Source: Denitratimonas sp037478135 (lineage in GTDB: Bacteria; Pseudomonadota; Gammaproteobacteria; Xanthomonadales; Xanthomonadaceae). From it: a stretch of DNA of 64,000 bases. Positions 44,223 to 52,579 of this stretch are shown piece after piece. The stretch lies in contig NZ_JBBHDV010000015.1 of assembly GCF_037478135.1 (NCBI RefSeq), positions 10,457-74,456 of the forward strand. The letters are read 5' to 3'. The position numbers and the translations under genes are program-made. The notes under the pieces were generated by a model, which was not told the DNA's origin, ran no database searches, and worked only from the letters and a program-made list of their open reading frames with translations. How positions within the stretch are numbered: position 1 is the stretch's first letter; each line of letters begins with the position of its first letter.

Positions 44223-44882
44223 TCAGCTGCGCGCAGGCCGTGCCACGCGCAACAAGCCCCACGCGATCAGGCTCTGGCCGGTGAAGTAGCAGCACACGAT
44301 AACCAGCACCGCGTGCGGGAACGGCGTGGCGAACTTGTTCACCCCGATCAGCGAATCGGCCAGCAGGAACAGCATCGCACCCAGCCATACCGGGCCGATG
44401 CGCGCCTCCACCCGGCACGCCATCACTGCCATCGCCAGCAGCGATCCCAGATACACCGCCACCGGCAGCATCAGATGGCCGGATCGCGGCACCAGCCACG
44501 CCGCCAGCAGCACGCAATACAGCAGCGCCGGCAACGCCCGCAGCCACGGCATGGGCCGCCCGGCACCGGGCCGCGCGAACGCGACGATCAGCGCGATCTG
44601 GTTGACGAGAAATGCCAGCAAAGCCTGCATGAACAGGCCGTCGCGCTCGCCGTAATCGAGAAAGAAATCGCCCGTCGCCGCAGCGACATATCCCAGGGCC
44701 AACCAGCGCCCGGTGGCGCCTCCGAACGCGTGCCACATCAGCGCCGCGTAGATCAGCATCGGAAGCGGCTTCAGCAGCCAACTCAGCGGCCACGGCTGTT
44801 GCGGGATCAGTGCGATGTAGGCCAGCCCAAGGACCAGGGCGGTGATGAAGGCGGTGCGTTGTTGGGGAGTCATGGGGTGCAT
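44223..44882 (-). CDS. Lysoplasmalogenase family membrane protein (YhhN/TMEM86)
   Basis: 219 residues with about eight hydrophobic helices. Family signatures: SWLLKPLPMLIYAALM, YVAAATGDFFLDYGERDGLF, and MLFLLADSLIGVNKFATPFP. The eukaryotic homologue hydrolyses the vinyl ether of lysoplasmalogen; the bacterial role is unclear. An internal ATG three codons later is an alternative start. Same strand as prpF, 54 bp upstream of it. Confidence 0.85.
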   Translation of the reverse strand: MHPMTPQQRTAFITALVLGLAYIALIPQQPWPLSWLLKPLPMLIYAALMWHAFGGATGRWLALGYVAAATGDFFLDYGERDGLFMQALLAFLVNQIALIVAFARPGAGRPMPWLRALPALLYCVLLAAWLVPRSGHLMLPVAVYLGSLLAMAVMACRVEARIGPVWLGAMLFLLADSLIGVNKFATPFPHAVLVIVCCYFTGQSLIAWGLLRVARPARS

Positions 44883-45119
44883 TGTCCCGGTTGGCCGGAA
44901 AATGGCGAGAGGTTGATGATGGTGCGCGCAGTGTTTCGACCTTCAATCCGTGCCGTTGCAGCCGGCGCACATTCCGCGCCGCGCCGGCCTTGCCAAGTCT
45001 GGAGACGCTCGCCGATGGAGCCGGTGAAATGCGCTCCCTGCGATGTCGTTGTGTGGCAGATCAGTCCGGCCATCCGGTGCGGACATGCATATCAGCCTGC
45101 GCCGATGGGTACCGGGCGA
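44883..45119. other. Gap without a recognisable gene
   Basis: 237 bp between lysoplasmalogenase and the toxin stop. Minus-strand frames give short peptides without recognisable motifs. No palindrome or repeat family member found. Confidence 0.3.
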
Positions 45120-45419
45120 TCAGTGGTAGTCGTCCTCGCGCTGGTGGCGCGCGGCAAGCACCGTCAGGGTGTCGGAATCGGTGATTTCGAACAGTGCGAC
45201 GTAGCCGGCGCCGCCGAAAGGAATGACCAGTTCTCGCAGGAGGGGATTGTTTGCATCCACCTTGCGGCAGGCAAACGGCATGTCGGCAAGCAGGCCGTAG
45301 CCACGTTCGATCGCGGCACGTGCGCGCAGTGCGCTGGCGTAGTCGGTGGGTGCCAGGAAATCCAGCAGGCGTTCCAGATCGTCCTGCGCGGCCGTGCTGA
45401 TCCGGACGAGGAAGCTCAC
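45120..45419 (-). CDS. RelE/ParE-family toxin
   Basis: 99 residues. RelE/ParE fold pattern: STAAQDDLERLLDFLAPTDY, RAAIERGYGLLADMPFACRK, LRELVIPFGGAGYVALFEIT, and LTVLAARHQREDDYH (the C-terminal HQREDDY is typical of ParE-type toxins). The start overlaps the antitoxin stop (ATGA). ParE-like toxins act on gyrase and RelE-like ones cut mRNA; the target is not decidable here. Confidence 0.88.
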   Translation of the reverse strand: MSFLVRISTAAQDDLERLLDFLAPTDYASALRARAAIERGYGLLADMPFACRKVDANNPLLRELVIPFGGAGYVALFEITDSDTLTVLAARHQREDDYH

Positions 45420-45685
45420 GGCTTGTCGGGTGCATGTTTGGCGAGCACGGCGTCCAGCCGCGCCAGCGATTCGTCCACGGTGTAGTACACCCCGGTACGC
45501 TCAGCTTCGTCACGCGAGGCCAGACCACGGGCGATGAATTCGGCCTGATTGCGGCGGCGGTTCACTTCGCCGCGCAGGGATTTTTCCATCAGGGCGGACA
45601 GGTTTTCGCCCTTCTCCAACACGGATTCGGCAGCTTGGCGCAGCTCGGGCTCGACGCGCAGGGACGGCAGGGTGGCGGTTTTCAT
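45416..45685 (-). CDS. Cognate antitoxin of the RelE/ParE toxin
   Basis: 89 residues from ATG 45685 with GGAG 6 nt upstream. ATLPSLRVEPELRQAAESVL then EKGENLSALMEKSLRGEVNR is a ribbon-helix-helix-like N-terminus; the acidic C-terminus (TVDESLARLDAVLAKH) would bind the toxin. Overlaps the toxin start by 4 bp. Likely autoregulates through the palindrome at 45702-45718. Confidence 0.85.
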   Translation of the reverse strand: MKTATLPSLRVEPELRQAAESVLEKGENLSALMEKSLRGEVNRRRNQAEFIARGLASRDEAERTGVYYTVDESLARLDAVLAKHAPDKP

Positions 45686-45701
45686 GACAGCTCCGGTTGC
45701 G

Positions 45702-45718
45702 TTGCATTTGCGATGCAA
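45702..45718. promoter_or_regulatory. Palindrome TTGCAT-TTGCG-ATGCAA, antitoxin operator candidate
   Basis: Six-bp perfect arms with a 5-bp spacer, 17 bp upstream of the antitoxin start codon. This is the normal site for ribbon-helix-helix autoregulation. Confidence 0.55.
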
Positions 45719-45964
45719 ACCCTACCATGCAGGCCGGCCACGGACCAGCGTATGCCGGCGTCAGTCCGGGCAGCGAACGGTCGTCGGCGTTTTCCGGATA
45801 TTCGTGAAACAACCGACGCGGAATGCGACTGCGAAATCACCACAATCCGCAGGATTGATGCCTGCGCAGCAACACTGCGTTGCGGCCAGGGGCGCAGTGG
45901 CGGCGTTGAATTTCCCGGCGCGGGCAACGATCTGATGGGGCATCCACCCGCAACCGGAGCCGTC

Positions 45965-46996
45965 ATGAGCCCCTCGCCGATCCTGTCCATTTCCTCGCTC
46001 GCCAGCCCGTGGCGCGGGGCCGATCCGTTCCTGTTCATGGCGCACCATCTGGATTTGTATCCGCAGGGCGATGGCGCGTTGGCGCCGGTCGCATCGTTGG
46101 CCGGACGCCAGATGGGTTCGGATTTCGCCAACAAGGATGGCTGGAACATGTACCACGGCGAGCGCGTGCCGGGATTCCCCGCGCATCCACATCGCGGCTT
46201 TGAAACCATCACCGTGGTGACCCAGGGCTATGTCGACCACGCCGATTCGCTCGGCGGCAAGGCGCGCTATGGCATGGGCGATGTGCAGTGGCTCACCGCC
46301 GGCGGCGGGATCATGCATTCGGAGATGTTTCCGCTGCTGGATGCCAACGGACCGAACACGCTGAATCTGGCGCAGATCTGGCTGAACCTGCCGGCGGCCA
46401 GCAAGATGTCGGCACCGAATTTCTCGATGTTCTGGAACGAGGACATTCCGGTCGTTGACGAACCCGGCGAGGTGCAGGTGAAGGTGATTGCCGGTGCGTA
46501 TGGCGACGCCACGCCGTTGGCACCACCGCCGGATTCGTGGGCCGCGCGCCCGGAAGCGGATGTGGCAGTGTGGCTGGTCGGCATTCCGGCCGGAGCCAGC
46601 TGGTCGTTGCCGGCCGGCGCGGCCGGGTTGTCGCGTTCGCTGCATCTGCTGGTGGGCGATGCCGTGGAGATCGAAGGCACGTCATTGCCCGCGCGTCATA
46701 CCGCGCAGCTGCGTTCGGAGGCGACACTGTCCATCACCAATCGCGGAGAAGGTGACGTGCAGGTGTTGCTGTTGCAGGGACGCCCGATCGGTGAGCCGGT
46801 GGCGACCTATGGGCCATTCGTGATGAACACGCCGCAGCAGATCCAGCAGGCGTTCGCGGATTTCCAGCGCACCCGCTTCGGTGACTGGCCGTTCCCGGAT
46901 GGCGCCCCCACACATGGCGATGCAGCCGAACGCTTTGCGGTGTATCCGGGTGGCGAGGAATCGCGGCCGGGTGATGCGGCCAGGGCCGGCGCCTGA
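45965..46996 (+). CDS. Pirin family protein
   Basis: 343 residues, two cupin domains. The metal-binding His set is visible in FPAHPHRGFETITVVTQGYV and the GGGIMHSEMFP loop. Bacterial pirins include quercetin dioxygenases and regulators of pyruvate metabolism; the role here is unknown. Oriented against the surrounding prp genes. Confidence 0.85.
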   Translation: MSPSPILSISSLASPWRGADPFLFMAHHLDLYPQGDGALAPVASLAGRQMGSDFANKDGWNMYHGERVPGFPAHPHRGFETITVVTQGYVDHADSLGGKARYGMGDVQWLTAGGGIMHSEMFPLLDANGPNTLNLAQIWLNLPAASKMSAPNFSMFWNEDIPVVDEPGEVQVKVIAGAYGDATPLAPPPDSWAARPEADVAVWLVGIPAGASWSLPAGAAGLSRSLHLLVGDAVEIEGTSLPARHTAQLRSEATLSITNRGEGDVQVLLLQGRPIGEPVATYGPFVMNTPQQIQQAFADFQRTRFGDWPFPDGAPTHGDAAERFAVYPGGEESRPGDAARAGA

Positions 46997-47068
46997 TGCG
47001 ATTACGGGCCATGCCGCTTCGTGAGGGCGGCATGGCTACGACGGGCTTTCCCGGCAATGCCCAGCCAA

Positions 47069-47213
47069 TAGGTCGTGGTGAGCGAAGCGAACCGCGGCGA
47101 CATGATGCCGCCGGTGTCTGCATCCAGATGGCAGCGGCCTATCACCTTCCGGCCTTCCGGTGCTGGGGTTCCCCCGGATCACGTCCGGGGGAATCACCAA
47201 CCTGTGCAGTGAT
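47069..47213. repeat. Dispersed GGTGAGCGAAGCGAACC element with terminal hairpin
   Basis: Starts TAGGTCGTGGTGAGCGAAGC and ends near ACCAACCTGTGC. It includes a hairpin CCCCCGGA-TCACG-TCCGGGGG (47171-47191) that lies 34 bp beyond the acnD stop and may serve as its terminator. Fills the pirin-acnD convergent gap. Confidence 0.55.
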
Positions 47214-47224
47214 TGCGGCAGGTT

Positions 47225-49837
47225 TCAGGCGCTGCGGTTGGCCGCCAGGAAATCCTGCGCGAAGCGTTGCAGTACGCCGCCGGCTTCGTAGATCGTCACT
47301 TCCTCGTCCGAATCCAGGCGGCAGGTGACCGGAACCTCGACGCGTTCACCATTGCGGCGCTGGATCACCAGGACCAGTTCGGCTCCCGGCGCCGGCTGGC
47401 CGACGACATCGAAGGTCTCGGTACCGTCGATCGCGTAGGTGGCGCGCGTATCACCGGCGCGGAACTGCAGGGGCAGCACGCCCATGCCGATCAGGTTGGT
47501 GCGGTGGATGCGTTCGAAGCCCTCGGCCACGATGACTTCCACACCGGCCAGGCGCACGCCCTTGGCGGCCCAGTCGCGCGATGAACCCTGGCCGTAGTCG
47601 GCACCGGCGATGATGATCAGCGGCTGGCCGCGTTCCATATAGGTTTCGATCGCTTCCCACATGCGCGTGACCTGGCCTTCCGGCTCGATCCGCGCCAGCG
47701 AACCCTGCTTCACCTGCCCATCGACCACCGCCATCTCGTTGATCAGCTTGGGGTTGGCGAAGGTGGCGCGCTGCGCGGTGAGGTGGTCGCCGCGATGGGT
47801 GGCGTAGGAATTGAAGTCCTCCTCCGGCAGTTCCATTTTCGCCAGGTATTCGCCGGCGGCGCTGTCGGGCAGGATCGCGTTCGAGGGCGAAATGTGGTCG
47901 GTGGTGATGTTGTCGCCGAAGATCGCCAGCGGCCGCATGCCGCGCATCGTGCGCTCGCCGGCCAGCGCACCTTCCCAGTACGGCGGGCGGCGGATGTAGG
48001 TGCTCATCGGGCGCCAGTCGTACAGCGGGCTGACCTTGCGACCCAGTTCCACGCGCACGTCGAACATCGGGCCGTAGACCTTGCGGAACTGTTCGGGCTT
48101 CACGTATTCGGCGACGACGGCGTCGATTTCCTCATCGCTGGGCCACAGGTCTTTCAACGTGACCGGCTTGCCGTCGGGGCCGAGGCCGAGCACATCCTTT
48201 TCGATGTCGAAACGCACCGTGCCGGCGATGGCGTAGGCCACCACCAGCGGCGGTGAGGCGAGAAAGGCCTGCTTGGCGTACGGGTGGATGCGTCCGTCGA
48301 AATTGCGGTTGCCGCTGAGCACCGCCACCGCGTACAGATCGCGCTCGATGACTTCCTGCTGGATCTGCGGATCCAGCGCACCGCTCATGCCGTTGCAGGT
48401 GGTGCAGGCGAATCCGACGATGCCGAAACCGAGCTGTTCCAGATCCGGCAACAGGCCGGATTCTTCCAGATACAGCTGCACCGCCTTGGAGCCGGGCGCG
48501 AGCGAGGTTTTCACCCACGGCTTGCGCGCCAGACCCTTGCGCACCGCGTTGCGCGCCAGCAGTGCAGCGGCGATGACGTTGCGCGGGTTGGAGGTGTTGG
48601 TGCAGGAGGTGATGGCCGCGATGATGACCGCGCCATCAGGCAGCAGGCCGTCGGATTCTTCACGCAGCGCGGCGTCCAGATTCACCGCGATGCCGCGTTC
48701 GGCCAGATCGCTGACCGGCAGGCGGCGGTGCGGGTTCGACGGGCCGGCCATGTTGCGCACCACGCCGGACAGGTCGAAGTGCAGGGTGCGTTCGTACTGC
48801 GCATCGGCCAGATCCGTGGCCCAGAGGCCGGCGGTCCTGGCGTAGGTTTCCACCAGCGCCACCTGCTCGTCTTCGCGCCCGGTCAGGCGCAGGTAGTCGA
48901 GCGTGTTGTCGTCGATGAAGAACATCGCGGCGGTGGCGCCGTATTCGGGCGCCATGTTGGAAATGGTGGCGCGGTCGCCGATGGTCAGCGCGGCGGCGCC
49001 TTCGCCACGGAATTCCAGATAGGCGCCGACGACCTTTTCCTTGCGCAGGAATTCGGTCAGCGCCAACACGATGTCGGTGGCGGTGATGCCCGGCTGCGGC
49101 TTGCCGCTGAGTTCCACCGCGACCATTTCCGGAGTGCGCATCCACGAGGCGCGGCCGAGCATCACGCTCTCGGCTTCCAGCCCGCCGACGCCGATCGCGA
49201 TCACGCCCAGCGCGTCCACATGCGGGGTGTGGCTGTCGGTACCGACGCAGGTGTCGGGGAAGGCGACGCCGTCCTGGGTGTAGATCACCGGCGACATCTT
49301 CTCCAGATTGATCTGGTGCATGATGCCGTTGCCCGGCGGGATCACATCGACGTTCTCGAAGGCCTCGGCGGTCCAGTCGATGAAGTGGAAACGGTCGGCA
49401 TTGCGCCGGTTCTCGATCTCGCGGTTGCGGTTGAAGGCCTCCGGATCGTAGCCGCCGCATTCCACCGCCAGAGAGTGGTCCACGATCAGCTGCACCGGCA
49501 CGACCGGATTGACCTGGGCCGGATCGCCGCCCTGCTCGGCAATGGCGTCACGCAGGCCGGCCAGGTCCACCAGCGCGGTCTGGCCGAGGATGTCGTGGCA
49601 GACCACGCGCGCCGGGAACCACGGAAAATCCAGATCGCGGCGGCGTTCGATCAGCTGTTCCAGATAGGCATTGATCCGTGCCGGCTCGGCACGGCGCACG
49701 ATGTTTTCGGCATGCACGCGGGCGGTATAGGGCAGCGTCGCCCAGGCGCCGGGCTTGAGCGCCTCGACGGCTTCGCGTGCGTCATACCAGTGGAGCGAAG
49801 TGCCTGGCAGCGGTTTGCGGTGCTGGGGATTGTTCAT
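47225..49837 (-). CDS. acnD: Fe-S dependent 2-methylcitrate dehydratase AcnD
   Basis: 870 residues. Aconitase superfamily: cluster cysteines in TSCTNTSNPRNV and ACTTCNGMSG; VVPVQLIVDHSLAVECGGYD; CVGTDSHTPHVDALGVIAIG; SGNRNFDGRIHPYAKQAFLA; swivel domain GDNITTDHISPSNAI and GADYGQGSSRDWAAKG. The N-terminus LPGTSLHWYDAREAVEALKP is the AcnD rather than AcnA type. Converts 2-methylcitrate to 2-methylaconitate isomers that PrpF corrects. Confidence 0.95.
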   Translation of the reverse strand: MNNPQHRKPLPGTSLHWYDAREAVEALKPGAWATLPYTARVHAENIVRRAEPARINAYLEQLIERRRDLDFPWFPARVVCHDILGQTALVDLAGLRDAIAEQGGDPAQVNPVVPVQLIVDHSLAVECGGYDPEAFNRNREIENRRNADRFHFIDWTAEAFENVDVIPPGNGIMHQINLEKMSPVIYTQDGVAFPDTCVGTDSHTPHVDALGVIAIGVGGLEAESVMLGRASWMRTPEMVAVELSGKPQPGITATDIVLALTEFLRKEKVVGAYLEFRGEGAAALTIGDRATISNMAPEYGATAAMFFIDDNTLDYLRLTGREDEQVALVETYARTAGLWATDLADAQYERTLHFDLSGVVRNMAGPSNPHRRLPVSDLAERGIAVNLDAALREESDGLLPDGAVIIAAITSCTNTSNPRNVIAAALLARNAVRKGLARKPWVKTSLAPGSKAVQLYLEESGLLPDLEQLGFGIVGFACTTCNGMSGALDPQIQQEVIERDLYAVAVLSGNRNFDGRIHPYAKQAFLASPPLVVAYAIAGTVRFDIEKDVLGLGPDGKPVTLKDLWPSDEEIDAVVAEYVKPEQFRKVYGPMFDVRVELGRKVSPLYDWRPMSTYIRRPPYWEGALAGERTMRGMRPLAIFGDNITTDHISPSNAILPDSAAGEYLAKMELPEEDFNSYATHRGDHLTAQRATFANPKLINEMAVVDGQVKQGSLARIEPEGQVTRMWEAIETYMERGQPLIIIAGADYGQGSSRDWAAKGVRLAGVEVIVAEGFERIHRTNLIGMGVLPLQFRAGDTRATYAIDGTETFDVVGQPAPGAELVLVIQRRNGERVEVPVTCRLDSDEEVTIYEAGGVLQRFAQDFLAANRSA

Positions 49838-49921
49838 GCGGAAACTCCTGTTTCGTGTTGCCGTGCGGCGACTTGGTCTGGATCAAGTCCGGCCGCGTCG
49901 GAGCGGTCATCATGGTGACAA

Positions 49922-49937
49922 GGGTCGCTGTCGACCC
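49922..49937. promoter_or_regulatory. Palindrome GGGTCG-CTGT-CGACCC
   Basis: Six-bp inverted repeat in the divergent region between acnD and the 57-residue membrane protein gene, 18 bp upstream of the latter. Operator or 5-prime hairpin; unassigned. Confidence 0.35.
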
Positions 49938-49954
49938 ACGTTGAAGAGGACACC

Positions 49955-50128
49955 ATGCAAGACAATGTTCTGCTGCTCGTGGCGGTACTGCTGCTGGTGC
50001 CGTCGCTGGTAGTCGGCTTTCTGCGCTTTGGCCTGCGCAAACCGCGATCACAGATCACCGGCCTGGGCGGCGTACTGTTCGCCGCGATGACCTTTGCCGC
50101 GGCGATCTGGATCATTCTCGGCAACTGA
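49955..50128 (+). CDS. 57-residue two-helix membrane protein
   Basis: Begins MQDNVLLLVAVLLLVPSLVV, then a basic loop (FGLRKPRSQ) and a second helix (LFAAMTFAAAIWIILGN). AGAGGA precedes the ATG at proper distance. It lies divergent to acnD and convergent with prpC. Too short for routine calling; the two clean hydrophobic segments and basic loop support a real gene. Function unknown. Confidence 0.6.
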   Translation: MQDNVLLLVAVLLLVPSLVVGFLRFGLRKPRSQITGLGGVLFAAMTFAAAIWIILGN

Positions 50129-50134
50129 CCTGAG

Positions 50135-50265
50135 GGCGGGGAATCGGGAATTGGGAGTGGGGATCCGGGGTGGGTGAGCCTCGATGTTTCGACTCGATCC
50201 CACCTCGCGCCGATGCCGATATGCTTCTACGATTCCCTACTCCCGACTCCCCATTCCCGAACGAT
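50135..50265. repeat. GGGAATCGGGAATTGGG inverted repeat element
   Basis: The left arm (around 50137-50175) is G-rich GGGGAATCGGGAATTGGGAG; the right arm (50230-50262) is its C-rich imperfect complement (ATTCCC, ACTCCC, ATTCCC). Such GGGAATCGGGAAT repeats are common between genes in Xanthomonadaceae. It separates the small membrane protein gene from prpC. Confidence 0.65.
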
Positions 50266-50268
50266 CAC

Positions 50269-51423
50269 TTACCGCTCGTCAATCGGCACGAAAGCCTGAT
50301 CCTCCGGCCCGGTGTAATTGGCACTCGGGCGGATGATCTTGCCGTCGATGCGCTGCTCGATGATGTGCGCGCTCCAGCCGCTGGTGCGGGCGATCACGAA
50401 CAGCGGGGTGAACATGTCGGTCGGCACGCCCATCACGTGGTAGCTGACGGCGCTGAACCAGTCCAGGTTCGGGAACATCTTCTTGATGTCCCACATCACT
50501 GATTCCAGGCGCTCGGCGATGTCGTACATCTTGGTGCTGCCGGCTTCCTCGGAAAGCTCCTTGGCGACCTGCTTGATCACCTTGTTGCGCGGATCCGAGA
50601 CGGTGTACACCGGATGTCCGAAGCCGATGACGACTTCCTTTCTCGCCACGCGCTCGCGGATGTCGGCCTCGGCCTCGTCCGGGGTTTCGTAACGCTTCTG
50701 AATCTCGAACGCGACCTCGTTGGCGCCGCCATGCTTGGGCCCGCGCAGTGCGCCGATGCCGCCGGCAATCGCCGAATACATGTCGCTGCCGGTGCCGGCG
50801 ATGACGCGGCAGGTGAAGGTGGACGCGTTGAACTCGTGCTCGGCGTAGAGGATCAGCGAGGTGTGCATCGCACGTACCCAGCTGTCCCTGGGCTTTTCGC
50901 CATGCAGCAGATGCAGGAAGTGGCCACCGATGGAGTCGTCATCGGTTTCCACCTCGATGCGGCGGCCGTTGTAGGCGAAGTGGTACCAGTACAGCAGCAT
51001 CGAACCAAGCGACGCCATCAGCTTGTCGGCGATGTCGCGCGCGCCGGGATGGTTGTGGTCGTCCTTTTCCGGCTTCACGCAGCCCAGCACCGAGACACCG
51101 GTACGCATCACGTCCATCGGATGGGCCGAGGGCGGCAGTTCTTCCAGCGCGGTTTTCACCGCCGCCGGCAGGCCGCGCAGCGACTTCAGCTTGGTCTTGT
51201 ACGCGGCCAGTTCGGCGCGGTTGGGCAGCTTGCCGTGCACCAGCAGATGCGCGATTTCCTCGAACTCGCTGGTGGTGGCCAGGTCGAGGATGTCGTAGCC
51301 GCGATAGGCCAGATCATTGCCGCTGCGGCCCACGGTGCACAGCGCGGTGTTGCCGGCGGCGGTGCCGGACAGGGCGACGGATTTTTTCGGCTTGAAGCCG
51401 GGGGTGGAGGTCGTGTCGGTCAT
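50269..51423 (-). CDS. prpC: 2-methylcitrate synthase
   Basis: 384 residues. Condenses propionyl-CoA with oxaloacetate. Citrate synthase fold with the methylcitrate-type N-terminus (LSGTAAGNTALCTVGRSGND, LAYRGYDILDLA). Catalytic His in LYAEHEFNAST, His in IGFGHPVYTVSDPRN, Asp in GVPTDMFTPLFVIARTSGW; C-terminal RPSANYTGPE. Length right for PrpC. Downstream of prpB by 61 bp. Confidence 0.95.
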   Translation of the reverse strand: MTDTTSTPGFKPKKSVALSGTAAGNTALCTVGRSGNDLAYRGYDILDLATTSEFEEIAHLLVHGKLPNRAELAAYKTKLKSLRGLPAAVKTALEELPPSAHPMDVMRTGVSVLGCVKPEKDDHNHPGARDIADKLMASLGSMLLYWYHFAYNGRRIEVETDDDSIGGHFLHLLHGEKPRDSWVRAMHTSLILYAEHEFNASTFTCRVIAGTGSDMYSAIAGGIGALRGPKHGGANEVAFEIQKRYETPDEAEADIRERVARKEVVIGFGHPVYTVSDPRNKVIKQVAKELSEEAGSTKMYDIAERLESVMWDIKKMFPNLDWFSAVSYHVMGVPTDMFTPLFVIARTSGWSAHIIEQRIDGKIIRPSANYTGPEDQAFVPIDER

Positions 51424-51484
51424 GGTCTTCTCCTTCGATACCTGTTGCCGTCACTCCTGTGAGAGGAAATGACGGAGATGAGGT

Positions 51485-52372
51485 TTATTTCTTGGCCGCA
51501 AACAACGCATCCAGCTTCCGCTCGAACGCGTGATAGCCGATGCGCTCGTACAGTTCCTCGCGGGTCTGCATCGCATCGACAACGGATTTCTGGTGGCCGT
51601 CACGGCGCACCGCGGTGTAGACGTTTTCAGCGGCCTTGTTGGCAGCACGGAAAGCCGACAGCGGGAACAGCTGGATCGCCACGCCGGCCGAGGCCAGTTC
51701 GTCGCGCGAGAACAGCGGGGTCGCGCCGAACTCGGTGATGTTGGCCAGCACCGGCGCCTTCACTGCATCGACGAATTTGCGGTAGGTGTCCAGATCGTAG
51801 GCGGCCTCGGCGAAGATGCCGTCGGCACCGGCTTCAACGCAGGCGATGGCGCGTTCGATCGCTGCATCCACGCCGTCGACCTGGATCGCATCGGTACGCG
51901 CGATCAGGAAGAAGTCCTTGTCGGTCTTCGCATCGGCGGCGGCCTTCACGCGATCCACCATCTCGCCCTGCGTGACGATTTCCTTGCCCGGCCGATGCCC
52001 GCAGCGCTTGGCGCCGACCTGGTCCTCGATATGGCAGGCCGCGGCGCCGGCCTTGATCAAGGACTTGATGGTGCGCTCGATGTTGAACGCCGAGGGGCCG
52101 AAGCCGGTGTCGATATCCACCATCAGCGGCAGATCGCAGACATCGGTGATGCGGCGCACGTCGATCAGCACGTCTTCCAGCGTGTTGATGCCCAGATCCG
52201 GCAGGCCGAGCGAACCGGCCGCGACGCCGCCGCCGGACAGATAGATCGCCTTGAAGCCAGCGCGCTTGGCCAGCAGCGCGTGGTTGGCATTGATCGCGCC
52301 GATCACCTGCAACGGCGATTCGGCGGCCAGGGCGGCACGGAAGCGCGCGCCGGCGGAGGAAGATTGCGTCAT
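51485..52372 (-). CDS. prpB: 2-methylisocitrate lyase
   Basis: 295 residues. Splits 2-methylisocitrate to pyruvate and succinate. Isocitrate lyase superfamily: AINANHALLAKRAGFKAIYL, LMVDIDTGFG, IEDQVGAKRCGHRPGKEIV with the catalytic Cys in KRCGH, and IARTDAIQVDGVDAAIERA. ATG 52372 is chosen: the upstream 27 codons are Arg/Pro-rich and run into the promoter region. First gene of the prp transcription unit. Confidence 0.95.
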   Translation of the reverse strand: MTQSSSAGARFRAALAAESPLQVIGAINANHALLAKRAGFKAIYLSGGGVAAGSLGLPDLGINTLEDVLIDVRRITDVCDLPLMVDIDTGFGPSAFNIERTIKSLIKAGAAACHIEDQVGAKRCGHRPGKEIVTQGEMVDRVKAAADAKTDKDFFLIARTDAIQVDGVDAAIERAIACVEAGADGIFAEAAYDLDTYRKFVDAVKAPVLANITEFGATPLFSRDELASAGVAIQLFPLSAFRAANKAAENVYTAVRRDGHQKSVVDAMQTREELYERIGYHAFERKLDALFAAKK

Positions 52373-52548
52373 GGGCGGAGTCCTCGTCAGGCCGGCCAGT
52401 GTGCGCCGGCGGGTGGAAAATCGCATGTGGCTGCGCGCCATCGGTGCGGGCACGCTGCCTGAACACGTCGCCGTTTACCGCCTCCAGCTGCGGAAAATCC
52501 GCCGACGGGGCTTACGGCACGATGCACAACTGTGGCACTGTATGATCT

Positions 52549-52572
52549 ATTGATCAATCTTGATTTCATCAA
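52549..52572. promoter_or_regulatory. TTGAT/ATCAA palindromes between prpB and the HTH-citrate synthase gene
   Basis: ATTGATCAAT (52549-52558) is directly followed by TTGAT-TTC-ATCAA (52560-52572) and another TCAA. They end 8 bp before the divergent regulator start. An AT-rich cluster in a GC-rich genome, likely the operator for the divergent prp genes. Confidence 0.55.
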
Positions 52573-52579
52573 TCAACCC

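Noticed and set aside
42879..45485. An 868-codon plus-strand frame over prpF and lysoplasmalogenase
   Set aside because: Antisense shadow: no domains, low-complexity composition, and the opposite strand encodes clear PrpF and YhhN-type proteins.
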